From JAEUJM01 sp964635055 (lineage in GTDB: Bacteria; Actinomycetota; Acidimicrobiia; Acidimicrobiales; DATDAH01), in contig CAZWMT010000012.1 of the NCBI GenBank assembly GCA_964635055.1, forward strand, positions 75,244 through 139,243: 64,000 bases of DNA. Reading direction: 5' to 3'. Of the stretch, positions 41,801 through 48,868 are shown piece after piece. A model generated the notes under the pieces. It saw nothing but the letters and a program-made list of their open reading frames with translations. It made no database searches and had not been told where the DNA came from. Every line of letters starts with the position of its first letter. The first letter of the stretch is position 1. Both the position numbers and the translations under genes were made by a program.

Positions 41801-44800
41801 GCCTCGGCGATGGCCCCCGCGGCGCAGAGGGCGACCAGCTCGCCGTAGCTGTGGCCACCGGCCTGGTCGGGACGCACCCCCACCGTGCCCAGCAGGTCGT
41901 GCACGGCCAGGCCGGCGATGCCCAGGGTGGGCTGGGCCACCCTGGTGTCGGTGATGGCGTCCTTCTGGGCCTTGGTCTCGTCCTTCGAGTGGGCCGCCGG
42001 CGGGAACATCACGTCGGTGTAGGGAGCGCGCAGGTGGCGCTGGAGGCGAGGGAAGGCCACGAACAGGTCGCGCAGCATGCCCGGCCGCTGGCTGCCCTGC
42101 CCGGGGAACAGGAAGGCGAGTCTCCCGCGCTCTGCGGCGTCGTCGCCGGGCCGCTCGGGCCCGGCCTTCCCGCTCTCTGCGGCGGCGTCGCCGTCGGCTT
42201 CGCCGGCGAGCGCCTCGTCGGGGACGAAGACGCCCGACTTGTCGGCGGTGAAGGTGCGGGCCACCTGGAGCTTGGCCACCAGGTCGTCCACGTCGTCGGC
42301 CACCACCGCCACCTGCACCGGGTCGGTGGACGCGGCGGACCGGTCGGCCTGGGCGCGGGCCAGGTCGCGCAGCAGCACCGGCCGGGTGGCGGGCCGGTCG
42401 GCGGGGATCTGGGCCGCGAGCGCGTCGACGGCAGTGAGCGCCGCGGCGCGGTCGGCGCCGCGGAACACGAACAGCTCGGCCGGCCACTCGTCGAGGCCGT
42501 GGGCCGGCCCGGGGGCGCCGTCGTACGAGGCGACGACGGCGTGGAAGTTGGTGCCGCCGAAGCCGAAGGCGCTCACGCCGGCGACCCGGTCGTGGTCGGC
42601 CCACGGCCGGGCGGCGTCGTCGAAGCGGAAGGGGCTGGTGCCGGCGTCGTAGTAGTCGGTCGGGTGCTCGATGTTGAGGGTGGGTGGGCGCACGCCGCGA
42701 TACACGGCCTCGGTGGCCTTGATGAGCCCGGCCACCCCGGCGGCGCACTTGGTGTGGCCGATCTGGCTCTTCACCGACCCGAGGCTGGTGGCGCCGGGCG
42801 CGGCGTCGGCCTCGCTGAAGAACTCGGTGAGGGTGGCCAGCTCGGTGCGGTCGCCCACCACGGTGCCGGTGCCGTGGGCCTCGATGAGGCCGACGTCGGC
42901 GGGCGACACCCCCGCCTGGTCGTAGGCCCGCTCGAGGGCGAGGCGCTGGCCCTCCTTGCGCGGGGCGGTGAGCCCCAGGTGGCGGCCGTCGCTCGACGCC
43001 GCCATCCCCCGCAACACGCCATAGATGCGGTCGCCGTCGCGCTCGGCGTCGGCCAGGCGCTTCAGCACCAGGCAGCCGACGCCCTCGCCGAGGGTGATGC
43101 CGTCGGCGTCGGCGTCGAACGTGCGGCACTGCCCGCTGGGCGACAGGGCGTGCACGCTGCTGAACAGCAGGTAGTCGTTCACCCCGTTGTGCAGGTCGGC
43201 GCCGCCGGCCAGCACCATGTCGCTGGTGCCCGCCACCAGCTCCTTGCAGGCCACGTCGATGGCGGCGAGGGCCGAGGCGCACGCCGCGTCGACGGTGTAG
43301 TTCGAGCCGCCGAGGTCGAGCCGGTTGGCGATGCGGCCGGCGATGACGTTGGTGAGCAGGCCGGGGAAGGAGTCCTCGGTGTAGGAGGGGAGGTGCTCGT
43401 CGAGGGCGTCGGGCAGGGCGCCCACATAGGTCTGGAACAACGAGCGGAACCCGTAGGCGGTGGAGAGGTCGGTGCCGCCCTCGGCGCCGAACACCACCGA
43501 CGTGCGCGCCCGGTCGAACTCGCGGGTGGCGTAGCCGGCGTCGGCGAGGGCCCGTGCGGCCATCTCGAGGCTCAGCAGCTGGGCGGGCTCGATCGACGAC
43601 AGCGAGGTGGGCGGGATGCCGTAGGCGAGGGCGTCGAAGGGCACCTCGGGCAGGAAGCCGCCCCAGCGCGACGGGGTCTTGCGGCCGGCGTCGTTGAGGA
43701 AGGCGTCGGGGTCGTAGTAGCGGTCGGCGTCCCATCGGGCGGCGGGCACCTCGGTGATGGCGTTGACCCCACCGACCACGTTGGACCAGTAGTGGGCGGT
43801 GTCGGCCGCGCCGGGGAAGGCGCCGGCCATCCCGATGATGGCGATGTCGAGCGAGCGGCTCTCACCGGTGTGGGCGCCCACGTCGCCGGTGTCGGCGAGT
43901 GCGGCCAGGTGCTCACTGCCACCGGCGCTGACCTGCTCGTGCAGGGCGGCGACGGTGGTGATCTCGTGGCGCAGGGTGGCGGCCTGGCCGATCATGAACA
44001 TGCCCTCGCGGCGCTGGCCGTCCTCGTCCACCGTCACCAGCTCGCCGCCCTCGCGGGCCACGCCCTTGGTGGCGATGCGCAGGCGCCCGAGGTTCAGCTG
44101 CTCCAGCTCGGCCCAGGCCTCCTGCACGGTGTGGCCCTCGGCCAGCAGCCGGCGCTTCTCGGCCTCGAAGGCCCGCACGTAGTCGCTCTCGACGCACCGG
44201 GTGGCGTGGCCGGGCGAGGTCTCGAGCAGCACCGTGCGCTCGCACGTCATGGCCGCGTCCTGGAACCCGGGCAGGATGGCCCCGCCGGCCACGGCCTCCT
44301 CGGTGAACAGGTAGGCGGTGCCCATCAGCACGCCGACGCCGGCGCCGGCCTCGGCCAGCGGCGCGGCCATGGCCCCGACCATCGCCGCCGAGCGGTCGTC
44401 GTGGATGCCGCCGGCGAACAACACGGACAGCTCGGCGGCGGCGCCGTTCCCGCTCTGCGGGGCCGCTTGGGCCGCGAAGGCCAGCAGGTGCTCGATCTGG
44501 GCGTCCCAGAGGGCGAAACTGCTGCGGGGGCCCACGTGCCCGCCGCACTCACGGCCCTCGAAGACGAACTTGCGGGCGCCCTCCTTCAGGAACAGGTCGA
44601 GCAGGCCGGGCGAGGGCACGTGCAGGTAGGTGGTGATGCCCGCGGACTCGAGCGGGGCCGCCTGCGAGGGCCGGCCGCCGGCGATGAGGGCCACGGGCGG
44701 GCGCACGTCGTGCACCACCTCGAGCTGGGCCTCGCGCACCTCGGGGGGCACGAAGCCGAGGATGCCCACACCCCAGGGGCGGTCGCCGAGCAGCGGCGCG

Positions 44801-45897
44801 GTCTCCTCCAGCAGCTCGCGCACCTCGGGCCCGCTCATCAACGCGAGGGCCAGGAAGGGCAGGCCGCCGGCCTCGGCCACCGAGGCGGCGAACGCGGCCC
44901 GGTCGCTCACCCGGGTCATGGGGCCCTGCGCGATGGGGTACCGGGTGCCGAGCGACGCGGCCAGCCGGTTGTCCGGGCCCAGCGGCGGGCTCGCCGCCGC
45001 GGCGGCGATGTGGTCGTCGATGGCCCGGGCGATGGCCTGGGCCACGCCGCCGGCGGTGCCGAAGCGATCGGCCAGCGGCTTGGCGAAGGCGCCGTCCTGG
45101 CCCACCGGCAGATAGCGGGTGCGCAGGTCGTCGGCGCCGAGCGCGGCGATGACGTCGGCCGCGGCGGTGTCGGGGTCGGCCGACGCCACGGGCAGGTCGG
45201 GCCGGGTGAACACCCGGTGGCCGCCGATCACCACGGTCTCGCTGCCGTCCATGGCCCCGACCGCGTGGCGGGCGGCGGCGGGCAGCGTGGACTCGCGGAC
45301 GAGCGCCAGCTGGGCGTCGAGCACCACGCCGGTGGCGCCACCGGCGACCGCGGCGGCGGCGGTGTGCAGGCCGATGCCGCCCTGGGCCCAGACCGGCAGG
45401 TGGGTGCGGGCCACGAGGGTCTGCACCAGCACGTAGGCGGTGAGGTCGCCGATGCGTCCCCCGCTCTCGGAGCCCTTGGCGATGAGGCCGTCGGCGCCGG
45501 CGGCGATGGCGGCGTCGGCCTCCTCCACCGAGCGCACCTCCACCAGCACACGGCGGTCGCCGGCCTGCAAACGGGCGACCTCGGTGGCGGCCGTCGAAGC
45601 GGCGGCGGTCGAAGCGGTGGCGGTCGAGGCGGCGGCGCTGAGGGTGGCCAGGACGACGGTGTCGACCTGATCGGACAGGGCCGAGGGGTCGTGGTGGGCG
45701 CCCTCGGGCACGCGCACGCCGATGGCCAGATCGGTCCAGCGGGCCACCTCGTCGAGTGCGCGGCGGGCGGCGCCGGCGTCGCGGCCGAGGTCGAGCACGC
45801 CCAGGGCGCCGGCGCGGGCGAGGCCCACCACCACGGCGGGATCCGGTCGCTCGAACGCGGTGACGCCCAGGATCAGCTGTTGGTCATGGATGCCCAC
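38809..45897 (-). CDS. PKS1: NPD-NPD-KS-AT-ACP-KR megasynthase (PUFA-synthase-like)
   Basis: About 2362 aa. Order: a first nitronate-monooxygenase/PfaD-like TIM barrel (about 1-250; GADGLIAKGSESGG, VWAQGGIGLHTAAAAVAGGA), and a second (about 300-620; YPIAQGPMTRVSDRAAFAAS, VFEGRECGGHVGPRSS, VLFAGGIHDDRSAAMVGAMA). Then a KS (about 680-1125; Cys in DAACASALAAID near 872; EAHGTGTVVGD; VKSQIGHTKCAAG) and an AT (about 1255-1565; GHSYGELVALC). A single ACP has Ser near 1765 (LSIDSIKRIEIVGEL), the DSIK form typical of PUFA synthases. A KR (about 2090-2315) has TGGARGIT, FGSIAGVFGNRGQIDYAAAN. All visible active residues are present. It would load, condense, reduce, and through its FMN-type barrels possibly saturate enoyl groups. 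The GTG at 45897 with AGGGGG upstream was chosen; a TTG at 45915 is possible. The frame runs on to 46209, but that part is antisense to the sulfotransferase gene. Confidence 0.9.
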   Translation of the reverse strand: MGIHDQQLILGVTAFERPDPAVVVGLARAGALGVLDLGRDAGAARRALDEVARWTDLAIGVRVPEGAHHDPSALSDQVDTVVLATLSAAASTATASTAAASTAATEVARLQAGDRRVLVEVRSVEEADAAIAAGADGLIAKGSESGGRIGDLTAYVLVQTLVARTHLPVWAQGGIGLHTAAAAVAGGATGVVLDAQLALVRESTLPAAARHAVGAMDGSETVVIGGHRVFTRPDLPVASADPDTAAADVIAALGADDLRTRYLPVGQDGAFAKPLADRFGTAGGVAQAIARAIDDHIAAAAASPPLGPDNRLAASLGTRYPIAQGPMTRVSDRAAFAASVAEAGGLPFLALALMSGPEVRELLEETAPLLGDRPWGVGILGFVPPEVREAQLEVVHDVRPPVALIAGGRPSQAAPLESAGITTYLHVPSPGLLDLFLKEGARKFVFEGRECGGHVGPRSSFALWDAQIEHLLAFAAQAAPQSGNGAAAELSVLFAGGIHDDRSAAMVGAMAAPLAEAGAGVGVLMGTAYLFTEEAVAGGAILPGFQDAAMTCERTVLLETSPGHATRCVESDYVRAFEAEKRRLLAEGHTVQEAWAELEQLNLGRLRIATKGVAREGGELVTVDEDGQRREGMFMIGQAATLRHEITTVAALHEQVSAGGSEHLAALADTGDVGAHTGESRSLDIAIIGMAGAFPGAADTAHYWSNVVGGVNAITEVPAARWDADRYYDPDAFLNDAGRKTPSRWGGFLPEVPFDALAYGIPPTSLSSIEPAQLLSLEMAARALADAGYATREFDRARTSVVFGAEGGTDLSTAYGFRSLFQTYVGALPDALDEHLPSYTEDSFPGLLTNVIAGRIANRLDLGGSNYTVDAACASALAAIDVACKELVAGTSDMVLAGGADLHNGVNDYLLFSSVHALSPSGQCRTFDADADGITLGEGVGCLVLKRLADAERDGDRIYGVLRGMAASSDGRHLGLTAPRKEGQRLALERAYDQAGVSPADVGLIEAHGTGTVVGDRTELATLTEFFSEADAAPGATSLGSVKSQIGHTKCAAGVAGLIKATEAVYRGVRPPTLNIEHPTDYYDAGTSPFRFDDAARPWADHDRVAGVSAFGFGGTNFHAVVASYDGAPGPAHGLDEWPAELFVFRGADRAAALTAVDALAAQIPADRPATRPVLLRDLARAQADRSAASTDPVQVAVVADDVDDLVAKLQVARTFTADKSGVFVPDEALAGEADGDAAAESGKAGPERPGDDAAERGRLAFLFPGQGSQRPGMLRDLFVAFPRLQRHLRAPYTDVMFPPAAHSKDETKAQKDAITDTRVAQPTLGIAGLAVHDLLGTVGVRPDQAGGHSYGELVALCAAGAIAEADLVPLSETRARAILDAAGDDPGAMAAVAGTGDDVRAVLDTLEPTGRVVLANDNAPGQAVISGPTDAVGDAVERLAEAGMKSKRLPVACAFHSPVVADARVALGEALAAAPIGAPSFTVWANTTAAPYPDTPDDIRALLAGQVAEPVRFVDQVQAMYDAGARVFVEAGPGRVLTQLVGKILGDRPHVAVACDASGDDGLRRFLLALAQLAVNGVDVDLLALFAGRDADAGRLTAAGRPAGWTINGHLVRNADGSVVPGSLQPVDQVPPIVLAGAGAGAGAGLGAGGERDAAVLEYLRGARELMAAEREVMLRYLGGSVEPAAPLLSATAAPLAPMAPMAPAAIEATATDATAGAPAAAPRAAMTSDEVMAAVLAIVSERTGYPLDMLDPDLDLEADLSIDSIKRIEIVGELADRVGLPGADEGSIDESVVEELAQLKTLRGIVDWIGSLGDRDASGAAGGVADGAPSADTLDTAPTDEASTDGDGGAAEAGTPADDVQVPAATLRYVVEVAEVDPVDDPPPAAEGAFAGRTVGIVDDGQGVALHLAALLEERGATVRLLQPDEAVGPADTTVDTAVDSPLDVLVHLALLAPSAEHSLVALFAQVREAVLAGLGSLVVATGLGGAFGTGPGPDDHDGLPLGSGAHGLARTVPREFPDCRVLAVDLDRKDDPSRLADHLLAEMSATDGLTDVGRTNGTRHTLRVRADELDPQAVGAAAPFVTADSVVLLTGGARGITARVAVALAREGCGHLELVGRSALPDADEDPATAGAADAVALRKALIGGGMKDPAAIEAACARILAEREVRATLSTLDALGVEARYHRADVRDRAALEAVVADVYARHGRLDGVVHGAGVLEDRFLRDKTAESFERVFGTKVDGARTLARVVRPDVGFVVLFGSIAGVFGNRGQIDYAAANDALDTLARSAGPRFDGRVVSVDWGPWAGTGMVSAELEREYARRGIGLIDPDDGVACLMRELRSGRDDAQVVLMRALPEHLHA

Positions 45898-46108
45898 CGG
45901 TTCGACCCCCTGCAACTTCCGCCACCACGAGTTTCGACGACCGGTCAAGGGTAGCGCTACTGAACGGCGTTCACTAAGGCCGTCGCCCCGGGGTGGGGCC
46001 GGCCGACGTCGCGGGCGCGAAACCGCTCGGCGCACTGACGTCCGGGAACATTCTGACAGATCAGGTGCCAAAGGTGGCATCGCGGCGTCACCTGCTAAGC
46101 ATCGGCAA

Positions 46109-47134
46109 GTGAATCCCACGGACGCACCCATCTTCGTGGTCGGCAGCGGGCGCTCGGGCACCTCGCTCCTGCGGGCGATGCTGAACGCCCACCCGCACAT
46201 CCACCTCACCCACGAGGCGTCCTTCTACCTCGACCTGCGGGGCAAGCGGCTGGCGGGCGACGGCCGGGCCTGGTTCGACCGGTATCGGCAGTCGTTCTCG
46301 TTCGCCTTCCTCGACGTGCCGCTGTCCGCGGTGACCGATCGGCTCGACCGGCTCGCCGGCCCCACCCGCGCCGACGCGGTGGAGGCGGTGCTGCGCAGCG
46401 CGGCCGAGCGCCGCGACAAGCAGCGGTGGGGTGACAAGACGCCGGCCCACGCCCAGCAGCTCGACACCATCATCGGCGACTTCCCCGGTGCCCGCATCGT
46501 CCACGTGGTGCGCGACCCCCGCCGGGTGGTGGCCTCATTGGCCCAGATGCCGTGGGCCACCAGCAGCCACGGCCTCAACGCGTTCTTCTGCGCCCAGCAG
46601 GTGAAGGCGGTGGGTCGCTTCGCCGGCCCGGTCTGCACGGTGCGCCTGGAGGACCTGGTGTCGTCACCCGAGGCCGAGATGCGCCGCGTGCTCGACTTCG
46701 TCGGCGAGGACTGGGACGCAGCGGTGCTCGACCACACCGCCCACGGCGGTGGCGCCGACCTGCCGCCGTTCCCCTGGTTCGCCGAGGCCGCCCGACCCGT
46801 CGAGGTCGGCCGGGCCCCGTCACCCCTCGATCTGTCGCCCGCCTGGATCCGCTCCATCGAGCGCACCTGCGCGTGGACCCTGCGCGAGCACGGCTACGAG
46901 CGCGAGACCGGGTTCGCCGAGCCCAGTGCCGCCGACCGGGCCCGGGCCCACGCCGCCGACGCCCGGGAGGTGGCGACCAGCATCGCCCGGGGCGCCAAGG
47001 CGGCGGCGATCGGCATGCGCCCTGAGCCGCCCCCCGCCGACGAGGCCCTGGCCGCGGTGCTGTCGCTCAACCCGGCGGCGTGGGAGCACTACCCGGGCTT
47101 CGAGATCCCCAAGGTGCCTGTGGTCCAGCCCTGA
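46109..47134 (+). CDS. PAPS-dependent sulfotransferase
   Basis: A 341-aa sulfotransferase. The 5'-phosphosulfate loop is FVVGSGRSGTSLLRAMLNAH (about residues 9-28). The 3'-phosphate-binding region is ARIVHVVRDPRRVVASLAQM (about 130-150). Further family features are WGDKTPAHAQQLDTIIGDFP and CTVRLEDLVSSPEAEMRRVL. It would transfer sulfate from PAPS to a hydroxyl of a lipid or glycolipid. The start is GTG 46109. It is divergent from PKS1 with 211 bp between starts, so the two may share regulation, and it probably decorates the PKS product. A hairpin terminator follows. Confidence 0.9.
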   Translation: MNPTDAPIFVVGSGRSGTSLLRAMLNAHPHIHLTHEASFYLDLRGKRLAGDGRAWFDRYRQSFSFAFLDVPLSAVTDRLDRLAGPTRADAVEAVLRSAAERRDKQRWGDKTPAHAQQLDTIIGDFPGARIVHVVRDPRRVVASLAQMPWATSSHGLNAFFCAQQVKAVGRFAGPVCTVRLEDLVSSPEAEMRRVLDFVGEDWDAAVLDHTAHGGGADLPPFPWFAEAARPVEVGRAPSPLDLSPAWIRSIERTCAWTLREHGYERETGFAEPSAADRARAHAADAREVATSIARGAKAAAIGMRPEPPPADEALAAVLSLNPAAWEHYPGFEIPKVPVVQP

Positions 47135-47150
47135 CCGCCGAACTCAGCGC

Positions 47151-47177
47151 AAATTCCGGCGTGTGGCGCCGGAATTT
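47151..47177. terminator. 11-bp hairpin between sulfotransferase and PIN-like gene
   Basis: AAATTCCGGCG and CGCCGGAATTT form a perfect 11-bp stem around a 5-nt loop, 16 bp after the sulfotransferase stop. The A/T-rich stem ends give a short A-run on one side and a T-run on the other, so it can serve both convergent genes. Confidence 0.8.
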
Positions 47178-47230
47178 CCGCTCACTTCGGAGCTCATCCC
47201 ACACCCCTGCAGCGCCAGCGCTCCGTTCAT

Positions 47231-47686
47231 TCAGCCGTGGATCAGGCGGGTGGTGACCCCGCGGACCGCGGCCGCCGACCGCAACGGGGGGTTGTCGTCC
47301 AGCTCGGCGAGGCACAGGTCGGCGTCGAGGTGCTCGGCCGCCGCCAGCGCCTCGAGTGACAGCAGGTTCAGCCGGACGCCGTCATCGAGAAGGCGCGCCA
47401 TGGGCCAGGCGAGGTCGCGCAGCGACACCAGGCCGAGGGACTCGGGCAGCCGGGTCACGGCCCCGAGCGCCGCCTCCCCGACCGAGGGATCGGCCGCTCC
47501 CAGCATCCGGGAGAGCGGCCCGACGACCGCGGGTGACGCGATGGCTCGACAGGCACGGTGGTACCAGAGCCCCGTGGTGAACGTCGGGGCACCCTCTGGG
47601 CGAAGCCCCGGCGGCTCGTCATCGAGCAGGAGACGCAACAACACATGGTCATCGACCACGATCGGCGTGGCCGCCGACTCACCCAT
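47231..47686 (-). CDS. PIN-like toxin of an AbrB-paired TA module
   Basis: A 151-aa PIN-like protein: VVDDHVLLRLLLDDEP at the N-terminus, the family stretch TTGLWYHRACRAI, then RLPESLGLVSLRDLAWPMAR, LNLLSLEALAAAEHLDADLC and a final Asp-containing strand. Such proteins are putative VapC-like ribonucleases. It follows an AbrB-type antitoxin gene by 36 bp in the same direction, the standard antitoxin-toxin order. The first acidic residues (VVDDH) are in place for metal binding. Confidence 0.75.
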   Translation of the reverse strand: MGESAATPIVVDDHVLLRLLLDDEPPGLRPEGAPTFTTGLWYHRACRAIASPAVVGPLSRMLGAADPSVGEAALGAVTRLPESLGLVSLRDLAWPMARLLDDGVRLNLLSLEALAAAEHLDADLCLAELDDNPPLRSAAAVRGVTTRLIHG

Positions 47687-47722
47687 GGCCCGAACCCCGA
47701 TCAGCGTCAGACGGCCCGTCGC

Positions 47723-47965
47723 CTACGCGAGCTCGGGCTCCTCGGCAGCCACGGCGGCTGCCAACGGGCCATAGCCACCGGCCTCGTCGAGGGCCCGGCG
47801 CACCAGGGCGCGGAGGCCGCCGCGGCCGGCGGGCAGGATGAGCAGGGCGTCGCCCAGATCGGCGATCTCGACCGAACCGCCCTCGTCGAGATGCCAGCGG
47901 CGACGGGCCTCGGCCGGCAGGGCCATCTGCCCGCGATCGGACACCCGGAACTCGGCGATCTTCAT
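47723..47965 (-). CDS. AbrB/MazE-family antitoxin
   Basis: An 80-aa swapped-hairpin AbrB-type DNA-binding protein: FRVSDRGQMALPAEARRRWH, LDEGGSVEIADLGDALLILP. The C-terminal helical part (LRALVRRALDEAGGYGPLAA) would bind and neutralise the PIN-like toxin encoded downstream. It likely represses its own promoter just upstream of 47965. Confidence 0.85.
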   Translation of the reverse strand: MKIAEFRVSDRGQMALPAEARRRWHLDEGGSVEIADLGDALLILPAGRGGLRALVRRALDEAGGYGPLAAAVAAEEPELA

Positions 47966-48106
47966 GCCCGCACGATATCGGCGGGTCCTTCGCCCTACAA
48001 GGTGGCAATGTCGATCTGCCTTGTCAGCCAGAGACCGCGGCGCGACCCGTGACCGTCGACCTCGGCGAGAACCTGTCGGCGCCGGACCCGTCCGCGACGT
48101 GCGAGC

Positions 48107-48439
48107 CTACGGCGCCCCATCGCAGCCGACGGCGGCCGCCGCCGCGGCGCAGGCGTCGTCCATGGACGCCTGCGTGGCCCGGCCCAGGCGGCGGATCAGG
48201 CGGGTGCGCGACAGCAGGAAGAGATTGTCGAAGTTGGCGACCGAGTCGTGGGCGAGGCCGGCTTCGGCGCCCAGCGCCACCTCGGTCGACAGGCCACGCA
48301 CGGTCGAGGTGATCGGCGCACAGATCACCGAGTGGAGCAACCGGCCCATGGGGTCTCGGCTCAGCACCAGCACCGGGCGCCGCTTGTCGCCCGACACGTC
48401 GGCGAACCACACCTCACCACGGCGAGCGGCCGACGTCAC
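48107..48439 (-). CDS. MazF/PemK-family toxin
   Basis: A 110-aa type II toxin of the PemK/MazF endoribonuclease family: RRGEVWFADVSGDKRRPVLV, then SVICAPITSTVRGLSTEVAL and SVANFDNLFLLSRTRLIRRL. The start is a GTG at 48439 that overlaps the antitoxin stop (GTGA). It would cleave mRNA when the antitoxin is lost. Confidence 0.9.
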   Translation of the reverse strand: MTSAARRGEVWFADVSGDKRRPVLVLSRDPMGRLLHSVICAPITSTVRGLSTEVALGAEAGLAHDSVANFDNLFLLSRTRLIRRLGRATQASMDDACAAAAAAVGCDGAP

Positions 48440-48699
48440 GGCGCGGTGCCGTACAGGGCGTCGTAGTCGATGTCGTCGTCGTCCAGGTCGAAGACCACCT
48501 CGAGGTCGCCGAGACCGCTCTCGTCCACCGACCCGGGGCTGGCCCCGTAGGCAGCCACATCGGCCTTGAGCCGCTCGGCCCGTATGAGCCGGTCGAGCGC
48601 GATGTCGACGACCTCCGACATCGATCGATCGCCGATCAACCGCTTGGCCTCGGCCACCTTCGCCCGATCGAGGGTAAGCGTTGCCTTCTCAGGAGCCAT
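48436..48699 (-). CDS. Antitoxin of the MazF pair (ribbon-helix-helix-like)
   Basis: An 87-aa protein. The N-terminus, ATLTLDRAKVAEAKRLIGDR, SMSEVVDIALDRLIRAERLK, resembles VapB/RHH-like antitoxins. The acidic C-terminus (LEVVFDLDDDDIDYDALYG) would fill the toxin's RNA site. The start is uncertain: ATG 48699 has a GAAG motif upstream, and ATG 48708 is nine bases earlier. Confidence 0.8.
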   Translation of the reverse strand: MAPEKATLTLDRAKVAEAKRLIGDRSMSEVVDIALDRLIRAERLKADVAAYGASPGSVDESGLGDLEVVFDLDDDDIDYDALYGTAP

Positions 48700-48805
48700 A
48701 CGCTTCATACTACCGATGAGACGTACGGATAGCGGTATCGAGGGCCTGCGGGCCAGCTCCTCGAACCAGGCCTGACCGCGGCCTCCTGCCAACCCGGCAG
48801 ACTCC

Positions 48806-48840
48806 ACGCAACGGTGGTCGTGGAACGACCACCGTTGCGT
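48806..48840. terminator. 16-bp perfect hairpin after the giant secreted protein gene
   Basis: ACGCAACGGTGGTCGT (48806-48821), GGA loop, ACGACCACCGTTGCGT (48825-48840). It lies 28 bp downstream of the minus-strand giant gene's stop. The stem base and the CGAG beside it match the hairpins at 62992 and 9582. Confidence 0.85.
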
Positions 48841-48868
48841 CGAGGATGAACAGACTTCGGGCGCCGCT

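Noticed and set aside
39253..45954. A 2233-codon + strand open frame
   Set aside because: It is the antisense of PKS1; the peptide is Arg/Gly/His-rich without domains, and the open frame follows from high GC at third positions.
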